Positions 16,760 to 27,100 of a DNA stretch of 64,000 bases are shown one piece after another. The translations under genes were made by a program, and so were the position numbers. The notes under the pieces were generated by a model that worked only from the letters and a program-made list of their open reading frames with translations, was not told the origin of the DNA and searched no databases. The DNA is taken from positions 248,001 through 312,000 of the forward strand of contig NZ_JABZEO010000002.1 in the NCBI RefSeq assembly GCF_013385175.1, written 5' to 3'. Source of the DNA: Allochromatium humboldtianum (GTDB lineage: Bacteria; Pseudomonadota; Gammaproteobacteria; Chromatiales; Chromatiaceae). Each line of letters begins with the position of its first letter. Positions within the stretch are counted from its first letter, which is position 1.

Positions 16760-18154
16760 TCAGCCCAATTCCGAGTAAATAGCGGACCGTCTCAACCCGG
16801 ATTCTGCCTCTTTCAGACGCGCCCTGAGATCAGGTACAGCCTCGAAGAGAAACGCCTGTCCAGCCTTGCGCTTGGACACCAGGCCAAGTTCGACCAGTTG
16901 CAGTAGATCCGAGCGGGCGGTTTGGTAGACGACGGCGTGACTTTGGCGATGGCCCTCGATGGTATAGACCGCGCCTGGGTGACGCAGCGCATGACGGATC
17001 AGGGCCAACTGGCGGTGATTGAGACGTTCGCGCAGTGTCGCGGAGGTCTTCAGCATGGCTTCACCGGCGGCCGTTTCCTCGGCCTTACGCTGCAGATAGG
17101 TCTGGAGTCCATCCATGGCGGCGACGATGGTCTCCAGTTGATGGATGAGGAAATAGGTGACGTCGGACTCGTCGGTTTCGGTGAAGAGATAGGCGCGGGC
17201 GTACTTGGCCGGAGCCTGCTTCAGGATGCTGGAGATGGAGACGAACTCCAGCATCCAGTAACCCTGCGAGAGCGCAGACCAGTAGAAGAGCGCGCGCGCG
17301 ACCCGGCCATTGCCGTCGACGAACGGATGATCATAGGCCAACGCGAAATGCAGCAGGATCGCCCGGACGAGGGGCGGCACGAAGGGTTCGGCATCGACGG
17401 CGTTGGCGAAGCGGCACAGACGCTCCAGACGTTCGAGCAGCTCGTCGGCCGGCGGCGGCACATGCAGGATGCGCTGATGGCGATGATCGACGACATCGAC
17501 GCGCTCATCAGTATGCCGCAAGCGTCCGGCGGCGCTCGGATCGTCCAGGGTGTCGCGGGTCAGGAGGCGATGCAGATCGAGGATGGTGTCCGGTGTGAGT
17601 GGTTGGCTCGCCCGTTCGGAGATCGTCCGCATCGCCTGGAAGTTGTTGAAGATCATCCGCTCGCTCTTGTCTTGCGGACGGCGGCCCTGGCGCAGCATCT
17701 CCTTGGCGACCTGGCGGGTGGTCGAAGCGCCTTCGAGCTGGCTGGAGTTGATGGCCTCCTCGATCAGCGAGCGCACCAGATAGCCATCGCGGGTCGCTGA
17801 GTTGGCGATCGGAGCCGCAAGCCGGATCTGGCCGGAGGCGTCGCGATCAAGGCGATGCAGGAGCGCGAGGATCGGATCGACGAGCGCGAAGACGAATGGG
17901 CGTCCCGTCTTGTCCGTGATCGGAATGGGCTTGTAGAGAAGACGCCGGGCCGTTTTGACCGAGAACCACCAGTCTTCGACGCGGAGGCCGGGAGGCGGCT
18001 GACGGTGCCTCAGTTCGTCCCAGTGCAGATAGCGTCCGTTCGGGGCGGGACCGACTGGATCGCTCAACAGCTTGGTCAGACGTTCGATGCCGCCAGCCGC
18101 GACGACGGATCTCAACAGGGTTTCGAGATTGGGCGGAGACAGTGGGATTTTCAT
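16760..18154 (-). CDS. Fic family protein (probable AMP transferase with N-terminal inhibitory helix)
   Basis: 464 residues. The complete Fic catalytic motif HPFVDGNGRVAR is at 276-287, and an inhibitory-helix motif of the S-x-x-x-E-G type (SSQLEG, 137-142) precedes it, marking a class II, self-inhibited Fic protein. The C-terminal part looks like a winged helix (HRQLALIRHALRHPGAVY ...). Such proteins transfer AMP from ATP to protein side chains. The gene sits between cbbQ and cbbO on the opposite strand, with an AT-rich, dyad-rich promoter region (18155-18284), and looks like an insertion into the cbb operon. The target is unknown. Confidence 0.88.
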   Translation of the reverse strand: MKIPLSPPNLETLLRSVVAAGGIERLTKLLSDPVGPAPNGRYLHWDELRHRQPPPGLRVEDWWFSVKTARRLLYKPIPITDKTGRPFVFALVDPILALLHRLDRDASGQIRLAAPIANSATRDGYLVRSLIEEAINSSQLEGASTTRQVAKEMLRQGRRPQDKSERMIFNNFQAMRTISERASQPLTPDTILDLHRLLTRDTLDDPSAAGRLRHTDERVDVVDHRHQRILHVPPPADELLERLERLCRFANAVDAEPFVPPLVRAILLHFALAYDHPFVDGNGRVARALFYWSALSQGYWMLEFVSISSILKQAPAKYARAYLFTETDESDVTYFLIHQLETIVAAMDGLQTYLQRKAEETAAGEAMLKTSATLRERLNHRQLALIRHALRHPGAVYTIEGHRQSHAVVYQTARSDLLQLVELGLVSKRKAGQAFLFEAVPDLRARLKEAESGLRRSAIYSELG

Positions 18155-18215
18155 GGGGTCAACCCCCTCTCAGAACTACTAATTTAGTACTTATTAGTAC
18201 CAATTTAATAGCTAT

Positions 18216-18233
18216 TGGCAATATTTATTGCCA
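18216..18233. promoter_or_regulatory. inverted repeat TGGCAAT-N4-ATTGCCA upstream of fic and cbbO
   Basis: A perfect seven-base dyad in the AT-rich 130-base gap between the divergent fic and cbbO genes. A second, looser dyad (ACTAA ... TTAGT) is at about 18178-18199. Either may be an operator for fic or for a cbbO promoter made necessary by the separation from cbbQ. No regulator is identified. Confidence 0.5.
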
Positions 18234-18284
18234 GCAGTGATAGTCCATCACTGGGTGTGTCAACCTTCGATCCGGGATAGAGCC

Positions 18285-20660
18285 ATGAGCATCGATTTCA
18301 GCGAATACCTCGCCTGCCTCAAGGCCGATCCAGCGCACGAGCACGCCCAGGCGCTGGAATCGAGCTATCAGGAGGCCGCGCGGGTGATGTCCCCACGGGG
18401 ACTCGAACACTATCTGACCGGCATCCGCGCCATGTGCGGCCTCAACAAGGGGCCGGATCTGGTGATGACCTATGTCCAGGAGATGCCGGGCGTGGCCAAG
18501 GAGGTCGGCGAGGACATCATCCCGGATGTCGTCAGCTCGCTGATGAAGCTCGCCTCGCACACCTCGGGCACCGTCATCACGCTGATGATGGTGACCATGC
18601 CGCTGGCGGCCAGCCGGCTCGGCGACCTGGAGGTGATGCGCGGCTATCTCAATCTGCTCCATCAGCTCGCCGGCAAGGCTCCACGGGGCTTGAGACCCAT
18701 GATGGAGAACATGGACGAGCTGCTCTCCAAGCTCACGCTCGGCGGCTTGCGGCGCTGGGCGCTGTGGGGGGCGCAGGCCCATGCACGCGACCTGGACGGT
18801 CAACTGGCCTATTTCGGACTCCAGACCGAATCCTCGCGCGCCGTGCTCCAGAAAGAGCGGCGCGGCACGCTCTTCGTCGACAACCAGCGCAAGCTCAATT
18901 TCTATCTGCGCGCGCTCTGGGCGCGGGCCTTCTTCATGCGTCCGACCTCGGGCGACTATGAATCGCGCGTGGGACTCAAGCCTTTCATCGAGGACTTCCA
19001 GATCCATCTGCCCGACGCCTTCGACGTCTGGCGCGGGATCTCGGGCGTGGAACTCTATCGCGCCGCCGCCGCGCATTGCGCCGCGCACATGGTCTACACC
19101 ACCGCGCCCATCAGCGCCGAGCAGCTCAATCCGGCGCAGCGCGTGCTCATCGGGCTGTTCGAGGACGCGCGTATCGAGTCGCTGGCGATCCGCGATTTCC
19201 CCGGATTGAAGAAACTCTGGCTCCAGTTCTTCACCGCGCCCGCCGGGACCGATGAGCCGGGCGCGCGCCATCCGTTGCTGGACCTGATGATGCGGCTGGC
19301 GCGAGCGCTGCTGGACGCCGACTATCGCGATCCCGAAGCGCTCGTCAACGAGTCCGCCGACGCTTTCCGTGCCGCCTTCGCCGAATCGCCTGAAGACAAC
19401 CGCATCAGTTGGATCGCCGGAGTCGAGTTCTACAACCGCGCGGTCCAGATCTGCGCCGTCCCCAGTCTGCGCATCCTGGAAGACTGGCCGATTCCCTATC
19501 GCGACGACAACGACTACGTCTGGGACTTCGACGAAAACCTGTTCATGACGCGCGGCGTGGACTATCTGCCCGCCAGCCGGCAGCAGGTGCGGCGCAACGT
19601 CACGGTCATGGAGATGGTCAACGAGCTCGACTGCGAGCTGGCCGGAGACGATGCGCAGGAGATCTGGACGCTCTCGACGCCCTTCTGGCTCGATCAGGAG
19701 GGCTGCACCATCAACGAACTGGAGGGCAAGGAGCCGGTCTCCGAACCCTATCACTACCAGGAATGGGACTATCAGGTACAGCTCCACCGCCCGGACTGGG
19801 CGACCGTGATCGAGCGCCGACAGGGACGTGGCGATCCCGAGACCATGGATGAGATCCTGATCAAGCACAAGCCGGTCGCCAGCCGCATCCGCCATCTGAT
19901 CGACGCGCTCCAGCCGCAGGGCATCGTGCGCCGGCGCGGTTACGAGGAGGGCGAGGAGCTGGATCTCAATGCCGCCGTGCGCGCCATGATCGACATCCGG
20001 CGCGGGGTCATGCCCGATCCGCGCATCAATATCCGCATCACCCGCCATGTGCGCGATCTGGCCATCCTGGTGCTGATGGATCTGTCGCAGTCGACCAATG
20101 AGAAGGTCGGGGTCAAGGAGGGCGAGCCGGGCTATGACGAGGCGCCGAGCATCCTGGACCTGACACGCGAGTCGACGGGACTCCTGTCCTGGGCGATCGA
20201 TTCCATTGGGGACAGCTTTGCCGTACATGGCTTTGCGTCCGACGGACGGCACGACGTGCAGTACTACCGTTTCAAGGACTTCGATCAGCCCTATGGCGAC
20301 GAGGCCAAGTCACGGCTCGCGGGCATGAAGGGCGGTCTGTCGACCCGCATGGGCGCGGCCCTGCGTCATGCCGGCTGGCATCTGAACCAGCAGCCGGCAC
20401 AGAAGCGGCTGGTGCTGCTGATCACCGACGGCGAGCCGGCCGACATCGACGAGCGCGACCCGCAGTATCTGCGTCACGATGCCAAGAAAGCGGTCGAGGA
20501 TCTGCGCATGAAGGGCATCCACACCTACTGTCTGACCCTCGACCCCGAGGCCGACCGCTATGTGGCGCGCATCTTCGGCGAGAACGCCTATTCGGTCGTC
20601 GATCAGGTCGAGCGGCTGCCCGAGCGGCTGCCGGCGGTGTTCGCGGCCCTGACGGGCTGA
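18285..20660 (+). CDS. cbbO: RuBisCO activation protein CbbO with C-terminal VWA domain
   Basis: 791 residues. A long helical N-terminal part is followed from about 590 by a von Willebrand A domain with the metal-site motif DLSQS (within [13 protein letters not shown]) and a later TDGEPAD stretch. CbbO binds RuBisCO and acts as the adaptor of the CbbQ ATPase. The ATG at 18285 (MSIDFSEYL) is preferred to an upstream in-frame start at 18228, which falls within the dyad region. The gene is intact but cut off from cbbQ by fic, so it may need its own promoter. Confidence 0.92.
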   Translation: MSIDFSEYLACLKADPAHEHAQALESSYQEAARVMSPRGLEHYLTGIRAMCGLNKGPDLVMTYVQEMPGVAKEVGEDIIPDVVSSLMKLASHTSGTVITLMMVTMPLAASRLGDLEVMRGYLNLLHQLAGKAPRGLRPMMENMDELLSKLTLGGLRRWALWGAQAHARDLDGQLAYFGLQTESSRAVLQKERRGTLFVDNQRKLNFYLRALWARAFFMRPTSGDYESRVGLKPFIEDFQIHLPDAFDVWRGISGVELYRAAAAHCAAHMVYTTAPISAEQLNPAQRVLIGLFEDARIESLAIRDFPGLKKLWLQFFTAPAGTDEPGARHPLLDLMMRLARALLDADYRDPEALVNESADAFRAAFAESPEDNRISWIAGVEFYNRAVQICAVPSLRILEDWPIPYRDDNDYVWDFDENLFMTRGVDYLPASRQQVRRNVTVMEMVNELDCELAGDDAQEIWTLSTPFWLDQEGCTINELEGKEPVSEPYHYQEWDYQVQLHRPDWATVIERRQGRGDPETMDEILIKHKPVASRIRHLIDALQPQGIVRRRGYEEGEELDLNAAVRAMIDIRRGVMPDPRINIRITRHVRDLAILVLMDLSQSTNEKVGVKEGEPGYDEAPSILDLTRESTGLLSWAIDSIGDSFAVHGFASDGRHDVQYYRFKDFDQPYGDEAKSRLAGMKGGLSTRMGAALRHAGWHLNQQPAQKRLVLLITDGEPADIDERDPQYLRHDAKKAVEDLRMKGIHTYCLTLDPEADRYVARIFGENAYSVVDQVERLPERLPAVFAALTG

Positions 20661-20710
20661 CGGCGCGACTGCTGCTCCTTGTCCTTGCATCCCGTCGGCC
20701 TTTGCGGTTC

Positions 20711-20730
20711 CAATTGAGAATCCTCAATTG
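20711..20730. promoter_or_regulatory. palindrome CAATTGAG-N4-CTCAATTG before the chemoreceptor gene
   Basis: A perfect eight-base inverted repeat with a four-base centre, AT-rich in a GC-rich setting, 24 bases upstream of the preferred chemoreceptor start. An alternative TTG start at 20728 would lie inside it, which argues for the later ATG. It may be an operator or, with its A/T content, overlap a promoter. Confidence 0.5.
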
Positions 20731-20754
20731 ATAGGCAGCAGGCTGGTGGAGCGC

Positions 20755-22431
20755 ATGGGATTCGGATGGATGAGTATCGCTATTGGTGCCGTTTCAGCGT
20801 TGAGCGGACTGGTGTTCGTGGCGGTTGTCGACGATTTGTCGATCCACGCCCTGGTTGGCGGCGGCGTCCTGTGGCTCGGTGTCGGCGGGGGAAGCTGGCT
20901 CATCCTGCGCGCCATGGTCGGTCGACCCATGGGTATCCTGGATGAAACCCTGCAGGCCATGTACAGGGACGGCGATCTGTCGCGGCGTGTGCCTGTGCGC
21001 ACCGGACCGACCCGGAGCTGTATCGAGCACTTCAATGCCCTGATCGAGAGCTTTCAGGGCATCATCGGCAAGGTCATCTTCGACTCCGAACGTTTGGCCA
21101 ATACCGCCGACGTCCTCGCCGGACACGCCCGAGACGTGGCCGACGGCTCCAGCGCCCAGCGTCAGGCCTCGCTCAGTCTGGTCCAGATCATCGAGCAGAT
21201 GACCGCCGGTGTGGGGGCGGTCGCGGATCATGCCAATCTGACCGCCGGGAACGCCCAGGATGCCCGCCAGCTCTCCCAACAGGGAACGCGCGCCGTCGCG
21301 GACGCCTCCAGCGAGATCGAGCGCATCGCGCTGTCGGTGGAGGAGTCGTCGCGAGTGATCGCGGCGCTCGGTGATCGCTCGCAGGCGATCGGCGGCATCG
21401 TGCAGGTCATCCGCGAGATCGCCGATCAGACCAATCTGCTGGCGCTCAACGCGGCCATCGAGGCCGCGCGTGCCGGCGAGCAGGGGCGGGGCTTCGCGGT
21501 GGTGGCCGACGAAGTGCGCAACCTCGCCGTGCGCACCGCGCGCGCGACCAGCGAGATCGGCGCCATGATCGCGGCCATCCAGGAGGAGACGCGCGCGGCC
21601 ATCGGCTCCATCGGGCGGGGCGCCGATCAGGCCCATGCCGGCGCCGAACTCGCGCGTCAGGCGGCCGACTCACTCGACCGCATCAATCAGGGAGCCCAGC
21701 AGACCATGGAGCGCATCGACGAGATCGCCTCGGCGATCGCCGATCAGAGCCGGGAGGCCGATCGCGTGGTGGATCACGTCCGCGACATCATGTCCATGGT
21801 CGATCGCAACACCGCCGGCGCCGCCCAGACGCTCCAGGAGGCCCAGGAGCTGGAGAGTCTGGCCGTCAATCTGCATGAGATCAGCACAGTCTTCCAGCTC
21901 GGCGAGACCGGCCGGCGCGCCATCGAGTGCCACCAGCGCATGCCGGCGGTCGTCCAGCGCGCCGCCGCCGAGATCGGGCGTCAGCTGGAGCAGGCGCTGG
22001 CGGCCGGCGAGATCGGCGAGGAGGCGCTCTTCACGTCGAGCTACAGGCCCATCCCCAACACTAACCCCAAGAAATACAACACGGGCTTCGATGATCTGAC
22101 CGACCGGCTCTTCCCGCGCATCCAGGAGCCCATCCTGGCCGATCACCCGGAGATCGTCTACGCCATCGGCTGTGACCGCAACGGCTATGTGCCCACGCAC
22201 AACCAGCGCTTCTCGCAACCCCTGACCGGCGACGAGGCCGTGGATCTGGCCCACAATCGGACCAAACGCCTGTTCGATGATCCGGTCGGCAAGCAATGCG
22301 GGGCGCATGAGCTGCCGTTCCTGATCCAAACCTACAGACGCGATACCGGCGAGATCATGCACGACATCTCGGCGCCCGTGCGGGTGCGTGGGCGTCATTG
22401 GGGCGGTTTCCGGATCGGTTATCGGGCGTGA
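20755..22431 (+). CDS. methyl-accepting chemotaxis protein with C-terminal sensor-like domain
   Basis: About 558 residues. Two close membrane helices at the N-terminus ([19 protein letters not shown] and [19 protein letters not shown]) leave almost no periplasmic loop. A HAMP-like stretch and the signalling domain follow, with the hairpin tip [35 protein letters not shown]. After this, about 140 residues form a separate globular domain containing [17 protein letters not shown] and [15 protein letters not shown]. The sensor therefore seems to be cytoplasmic and at the C-terminus. The start is uncertain (TTG 20728, ATG 20755 or ATG 20770). Ligand unknown. Confidence 0.88.
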   Translation: MGFGWMSIAIGAVSALSGLVFVAVVDDLSIHALVGGGVLWLGVGGGSWLILRAMVGRPMGILDETLQAMYRDGDLSRRVPVRTGPTRSCIEHFNALIESFQGIIGKVIFDSERLANTADVLAGHARDVADGSSAQRQASLSLVQIIEQMTAGVGAVADHANLTAGNAQDARQLSQQGTRAVADASSEIERIALSVEESSRVIAALGDRSQAIGGIVQVIREIADQTNLLALNAAIEAARAGEQGRGFAVVADEVRNLAVRTARATSEIGAMIAAIQEETRAAIGSIGRGADQAHAGAELARQAADSLDRINQGAQQTMERIDEIASAIADQSREADRVVDHVRDIMSMVDRNTAGAAQTLQEAQELESLAVNLHEISTVFQLGETGRRAIECHQRMPAVVQRAAAEIGRQLEQALAAGEIGEEALFTSSYRPIPNTNPKKYNTGFDDLTDRLFPRIQEPILADHPEIVYAIGCDRNGYVPTHNQRFSQPLTGDEAVDLAHNRTKRLFDDPVGKQCGAHELPFLIQTYRRDTGEIMHDISAPVRVRGRHWGGFRIGYRA

Positions 22432-22709
22432 TCGACATCACAGGGTTGGCGGCGAGGCGTTTGGATTCGCTCGGATCTGTGATGTACGTCGCGTTGAAGA
22501 GTGCCCCACTGAACTAAGCTGAAGGCGTAAGGATCACGAACGACGGGGACGGATTCCCGATCCCCTTGGAGATCGCGAGCCGGCCCGAAATGGCCGCCCG
22601 CCCGAGAACCCCGACCGGGTCGAGACCACATCCGCTCCCCAAGCCGCGCCAGTCCAGGTCGACGATGGACCATCCCGGCCAGCGCATCCGCCAACAAGGG
22701 AGCAGGGAC

Positions 22710-22895
22710 ATGACATACGTCTATCAGTGGTTCGGAGCGGTCAATGGGTGCGCTTTCCTGTATGGGTGCATGTTGGGAATGGCCGCGCAGGCCGCCAGTC
22801 ATCCAGGGTATCAGTGGCACGAGACCAAATCATCGGTGTCGGAGTCGGCGCCTCATCAGCGGCTGGAGCCGGCGCCTGTACCCAATAAATCCTGA
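22710..22895 (+). CDS. possible small hydrophobic protein (61 aa)
   Basis: The frame starts with MTYVYQWFGAVNGCAFLYGCMLGMAAQA, which could be a membrane segment or signal, then a polar tail. GGGAGCAGGGA upstream may serve as ribosome-binding site. Its last 40 bases overlap the 3' end of the opposing sensor kinase gene, which weakens the case. The 278 bases before it (22432-22709), after the chemoreceptor, show no other gene. Confidence 0.3.
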   Translation: MTYVYQWFGAVNGCAFLYGCMLGMAAQAASHPGYQWHETKSSVSESAPHQRLEPAPVPNKS

Positions 22896-24874
22896 GCACG
22901 CTCGGCCGACCGGGCCAAGGGGAACTCCAGCCGAAACTCGGCCCCCGGCTCGGCGGATATGACCTCCACCCGCCCGCCCATGGCGCGCATGAGCCGCTCG
23001 ACCAGCGCCAGCCCGATGCCCGTTCCGGGGATCGCCTGGCGCTTGGCCATGTCGCCACGCTGGAAGAGCTGGAAGACCCGTCGGCGCTGATCGCGCGGAA
23101 TCCCCGGTCCGAAGTCACGCACACTCACTCGCAAACGTCCGTTGCCCAGCGTCTCGACGCTGAGACGGATCACGCGCGTCTCGGCCCCGGCGGCGAACTT
23201 GAGCGCGTTGTCGACCAGATTGATGAGGATCTGCACGAAGGCGTCCGGGTCGACCAGCAGCTCGGCCGCGCTGTCTTCGCCGCTCAGTTCCAATCGGAAA
23301 CCGGCGCGCTCGACCTGACTGGCAACCCGCTCGACCACCTGCGCCATCAGTTCGCCGATCGGCATGACGCGCGGCTCCAGCACCAGGGCATCGCGCCCGA
23401 TGCGCGCCAGTTGCAGCACATTGGCGATCAGTCGCGACAGCCGCTCGCTCTCCTCGTGGATGAAGCGATAGTAGGTCGACTTGCGTTCCTCGCTGGCGAA
23501 ACCGGCGCGCAGCATCTCGGCGTACATGCGGATCGAGGTCAGCGGCGTCTTGAGTTCATGGCTCACCGCCGAGACGAAGTCCTGTTGCTGGCGGATCAGG
23601 TCGAGTTGACGTACCCCCAGCCGGTACAGCAGCCAGCCGCCGACGAGTAGCACCAGGGCGAGCGTGGCCGCCAGCCAGCCGATCACCGCCGCGCCCGCCG
23701 GAGCGGGCAGACGGCTGACGCTGAAGATCAGTTCCAGTCCGCCGAAGGGTTCGGCCATACGGGCGCGGTAGAGCAGGGCGCCGGTCAATGGGGACGGACC
23801 CGTGCTGACCAGACGCGTGGCGCGGCCGGCATAGTCGTCCTCGGGTGACTCGGCGCGGAAGCCGGCCAGCACCGCACCGCGATAGGCGACGATCAGGTGT
23901 GTGGTGCGCGCCAGGGCGGTCGAGGTCAGAGGGACGCCGATCAATTGCTCCAGGAAGGGCGTCTGTTCGATCAGAGCACCCTGGATCAGACGCTCGCCAC
24001 CGCGCCAGACGGTGCGAAACAGCAGCAGATGTCCGCTGTCGAGCCGACCGACCTCGCAGGGTTCGATGGTGCTCGCGAACAGATTCACGGCGGCGGGCTG
24101 GGGAGCACCGGCCTCGGCCGCGACCTCCTGGCGCCGACCACGCTCGGCCAGTTCCAGATCCAGCTTCAGGTCGTCGACGCGCCCGAGTGTCTGTCCCTTG
24201 TCTGCCGCCGACTTGGAGGCGAGCCGCTCGTTGGCGGCCAAGCCCTCGAAGGCGGACTGTGAGAGACGGTTCGGCGCTTCGTCCAGCATCGACACTGAGC
24301 GCTCCGGTTCAGGTGCGGCAGCCGCCGGTGCCGGAACCGGCTCGGGCGAGTCAGATTCGGACGCGCGCGCCTGGGCGTCGCGTTCGACGAGCCGATTGCC
24401 GACCAGGATGCCCTGGATCTGCTGGACGCGCGCCTGACGCTGGGCCAGATCGGCGGGATCGATGCCATGCGCGGCGGGCGACGATCCCGCCTCCGGCACC
24501 AGGGGTGAACTGAGGGTGCCGTCGGCGGCGACCTGGAACCAGCCGAGCAGTCCGGGGATCGTCGGACCGGGCGGCCATTCGGACAGCGGCGAGCGACGGC
24601 GATAGGTGCCGGCCGGATCGGCGGGCGGAGCGAGGAAGTCGTAATCCTCGATCGGACGTCGATCCTCGGCTCGCGCCAGTGCGGCGAGCGTCTGGTCGAT
24701 CCGTTCCGTGAGTCCCTCGGCGGCCAGTTGCTGCTGGCGGAAGGACTCCCACTTCATCTGATCATAGGCGGTGTGGACCAGCCACAGGCTCGGTGCGGCC
24801 AGCGCCAGCACGAAGAGTCCGATCCCGAGCCGCAGCCGGTTGCGCGCGCGATCGTGGTCGCTGCCGCGTCGCAT
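22856..24874 (-). CDS. sensor histidine kinase
   Basis: 672 residues. Membrane helices at about 12-35 (LGIGLFVLALAAPSLWLV) and near 395-415 (VIGWLAATLALVLLVGGWLL) enclose a long periplasmic sensor part with an alanine/proline-rich linker. The kinase core has the H-box FVSAVSHELKTPLTSIRMY, N-box NLVDNALKFA, G1 DFGPGIP and G2 GTGIGLALVERL. It is coupled to the upstream response regulator gene (one base gap), forming a two-component system. The sensor domain is not one I recognise, so the signal is unknown. Confidence 0.9.
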   Translation of the reverse strand: MRRGSDHDRARNRLRLGIGLFVLALAAPSLWLVHTAYDQMKWESFRQQQLAAEGLTERIDQTLAALARAEDRRPIEDYDFLAPPADPAGTYRRRSPLSEWPPGPTIPGLLGWFQVAADGTLSSPLVPEAGSSPAAHGIDPADLAQRQARVQQIQGILVGNRLVERDAQARASESDSPEPVPAPAAAAPEPERSVSMLDEAPNRLSQSAFEGLAANERLASKSAADKGQTLGRVDDLKLDLELAERGRRQEVAAEAGAPQPAAVNLFASTIEPCEVGRLDSGHLLLFRTVWRGGERLIQGALIEQTPFLEQLIGVPLTSTALARTTHLIVAYRGAVLAGFRAESPEDDYAGRATRLVSTGPSPLTGALLYRARMAEPFGGLELIFSVSRLPAPAGAAVIGWLAATLALVLLVGGWLLYRLGVRQLDLIRQQQDFVSAVSHELKTPLTSIRMYAEMLRAGFASEERKSTYYRFIHEESERLSRLIANVLQLARIGRDALVLEPRVMPIGELMAQVVERVASQVERAGFRLELSGEDSAAELLVDPDAFVQILINLVDNALKFAAGAETRVIRLSVETLGNGRLRVSVRDFGPGIPRDQRRRVFQLFQRGDMAKRQAIPGTGIGLALVERLMRAMGGRVEVISAEPGAEFRLEFPLARSAERAQDLLGTGAGSSR

Positions 24875-24875
24875 G

Positions 24876-25580
24876 TCAGGCCGGATCGACGCGCAACCGA
24901 TAGCCCGCGCCGCGCACCGTCAGCAGATGGCGCGGTTCGGCCGGATCGGGTTCGATCTTGCGCCGAAGTTTGGCGATGTGGATATCGACCGTGCGCGTCT
25001 CCAGACCGCAGTCGCGCGCATAGCCCCAGACCTTGTTCAGCAGTTCCTCGCGCGAGACCGGACGCTCAGCGTGGGCGGCCAGATAGCGCAGGATCTCGAT
25101 CTCGCGGCGGGTGAAGGGGATCTCCTCGGCGCCGCGCCGTCCGCGCAGATTGAGGGCGTCGATCTCCAGTTCGCCGATCCGGAGCCGCTCGGCCGCGTCG
25201 CCCGTCGCGCCACTGCGGCGCAGCACCGCCTGCACCCGCAGTACGAGTTCTGTGACTGAGAATGGCTTGGAGACATAGTCGTCGGCGCCGAGCCGCAAGC
25301 CCTGGATGATGTCGGCATCGGCCGTGCGGGCGGTCAGCATGATGATGGGCTGGACGCGATCGACGGCGCGGATACGGTCGCAGATCTCGAAGCCGTCGAG
25401 TCCGGGCAGCATGATGTCGAGCAGGATCAGATCGAAGCGCCCAGTGAGCGCCTTGGCCAGTCCGCCGGGACCATCGGCCGCCGAGTCGACCGCGAAGCCG
25501 TGATAGACGAACAGATCCTCCAGGCCGACCCGGATCGGTTCCTCATCTTCGATGATCAGGATCTGTGGTTTATGGGGCAT
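24876..25580 (-). CDS. OmpR-family response regulator
   Basis: 234 residues. A receiver domain has acidic residues IEDEE near the start, the phospho-acceptor in LILLDIMLPGLDG (about D56), the LTART stretch and the conserved Lys in SKPFSV. An OmpR/PhoB winged helix (EIPFTRREIEILRYLAAHAERPVSREELLN ... VDIHIAKLRRKI) follows. It precedes and is coupled to the histidine kinase gene, which is its likely phosphodonor. Targets unknown. Confidence 0.92.
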   Translation of the reverse strand: MPHKPQILIIEDEEPIRVGLEDLFVYHGFAVDSAADGPGGLAKALTGRFDLILLDIMLPGLDGFEICDRIRAVDRVQPIIMLTARTADADIIQGLRLGADDYVSKPFSVTELVLRVQAVLRRSGATGDAAERLRIGELEIDALNLRGRRGAEEIPFTRREIEILRYLAAHAERPVSREELLNKVWGYARDCGLETRTVDIHIAKLRRKIEPDPAEPRHLLTVRGAGYRLRVDPA

Positions 25581-25601
25581 GAGGGGCGAGTCGCTCGATG
25601 C

Positions 25602-26810
25602 CTACCAGAGCTCGATGTCATTGGACGCTCCAGCCGCCGGCGGGGGGCTGGGATTCGGCTGGCTCGGGGCGACATAGACCTGTTCGTCGGTCGACAGACC
25701 GCGCCGCAGTTCCGCCAGCTTGTCGCCGAAATCCAGTCCGCGCGCGAAGAGTTCCAGCGTTTCGTCGATCGACGAGTCGAGCAGTTGCATCAGGCGATCC
25801 TCCTGCGGCTCGGTCAGACCCAGGAACATCAGGTCGTGCGCGAATTTGTCGTGCATCTGGTGGAGGATGATCCGGGTGTCGGCCTGTTGCGCCTGATACT
25901 GCGCGTGGAGCGAGCTGATCGCCGCCTGGACGGCGGCGCTCGTCTGCTGGAGCTGACGGGTGCGCGCCTCGATCTCGGCGGTGCGGATCAGAGCCAGCAT
26001 ACTGGATTCGCAGCCCTCGGCGATGATGGCCAGCAGGTCGCGCAGTCGTCCGCAGCGATCCGTGTCGGCGATGGGCAGATTCTTGATGAGTACCGAGACG
26101 TGCGGGTAATTGACGATCAGCCGCTGTCGGAACTGAAAGATCCGGTCCAGATCCCGCACCATGGCGAACACCGATTCTTCGAGCGGCGAGGCGCGCCCCG
26201 ATTCGATGAAAGTCAGGCTCTCGCCCGGCGGGCGCAGTTGGACATTGGCCTCCAGTCCGTATTCGCGCAGGGTCGCGAGGGTCAGTTGTGCCAGCTCGGC
26301 CGGATCGCGACAGGCCTGACTGTTGCGCAGGAATTGCAGCGCCGTCCCGGTCTCGCCCAGATTGGTCAGGAACCCCATCGCCATCTGCCGGGCCGAATCC
26401 GCGCTGGCCTTGAGCTGCTTGCGCTCAGCGACCAGATTCACCATGACCCGGACCTTGCGCACCACCTCCGGCGGCACGATCGGTTTGACCATGAAATCGT
26501 CGCCGCCGGACTCGTAGGCCTGCAAACGGTCTTCCAGCGAATCCTTGGCCGAGACGAAGATCACCGCCGGCTGTTCGTCCGCGATCAGACGCTCGCGCAA
26601 GGCGCGGCAGGTCGCGTAGCCATCGAGACCGGGCATGGAGATGTCCAGCAGCACCACATCCGGCTTGAAGTCTTCCAGCGCCGCCAGGGCCGAGTCGCCC
26701 GAGTTGAGTGTGCGGATGTCGAAGCTGGACTCCAGGGCGAGGGTGAGCACGTCGGCCGAGATCTCGTCGTCGTCGACGATCATCACTTTGTGGTTGGTCG
26801 CGTCATTCAT
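25602..26810 (-). CDS. response regulator with long C-terminal output region of unknown type
   Basis: 402 residues. Residues 1-125 are a receiver domain (MIVDDDE, VVLLDISMPGLDG, VSAKD, VKPI). The rest contains a predicted helical linker and an alpha/beta region with coiled-coil character (IEARTRQLQQTSAAVQAAISSLHAQYQAQQ) and a proline-rich tail; no DNA-binding, GGDEF or EAL motif is visible. It lies 21 bases upstream of the kinase's response regulator gene on the minus strand, which points away from it in order of transcription: this gene is first. It may be the first gene of the same operon and act by protein interaction. The ATG at 26810 gives a standard receiver start. Confidence 0.85.
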   Translation of the reverse strand: MNDATNHKVMIVDDDEISADVLTLALESSFDIRTLNSGDSALAALEDFKPDVVLLDISMPGLDGYATCRALRERLIADEQPAVIFVSAKDSLEDRLQAYESGGDDFMVKPIVPPEVVRKVRVMVNLVAERKQLKASADSARQMAMGFLTNLGETGTALQFLRNSQACRDPAELAQLTLATLREYGLEANVQLRPPGESLTFIESGRASPLEESVFAMVRDLDRIFQFRQRLIVNYPHVSVLIKNLPIADTDRCGRLRDLLAIIAEGCESSMLALIRTAEIEARTRQLQQTSAAVQAAISSLHAQYQAQQADTRIILHQMHDKFAHDLMFLGLTEPQEDRLMQLLDSSIDETLELFARGLDFGDKLAELRRGLSTDEQVYVAPSQPNPSPPPAAGASNDIELW

Positions 26811-26949
26811 CGGGTGACTCCTTGACTGTCGTCGAACCGGATTGGATTGGGGCGCGCGACGACCTCGTCCGGCTGCAAGAAAGCGGAACCCGAAAATCGG
26901 ATATCGACCAACCCTTGTCAAGCGCATCCGCGCTTTCTGGAACCACGGC

Positions 26950-26960
26950 GTAAATCGATT
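26950..26960. repeat. 11-bp direct repeat at left flank of the IS200/IS605 element
   Basis: GTAAATCGATT occurs here and again at 28721-28731, immediately outside both ends of the element. IS200/IS605 elements make no target duplication, so the repeat should be older than the insertion: joined, the two copies form a tandem 11-bp repeat. Confidence 0.8.
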
Positions 26961-27100
26961 TTGACATCCTCCCCGCCCTAAAGGACAGGGATTCCGACGG
27001 CGTTCAATCCGACATCGAGCCGGATTGAGTCGCTTCGGTGGGTTCCTGCTGCTGGCCCCCTGCGGGGCTCACTTCACAGGCGAGCCGGGCATGTCCTGCC
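26961..27100 (-). ncRNA. putative TnpB guide RNA (omega RNA) covering the tnpB 3' end and element right end
   Basis: In this family the omega RNA derives from the tnpB 3' region through the right end, and the guide is the flanking DNA just outside. Here tnpB runs towards the left boundary at 26961, so the guide would begin with the minus-strand flank AATCGATTTACGCCGTGG. The RNA is inferred from family knowledge; its 5' boundary is a guess. Confidence 0.35.

Noticed and set aside
18165-18240. CRISPR-like or iteron array in the AT-rich fic-cbbO gap
   Set aside because: The short similar motifs (TAGTAC, AATTTA) are irregular in spacing and sequence; they are simple dyads, not an array.
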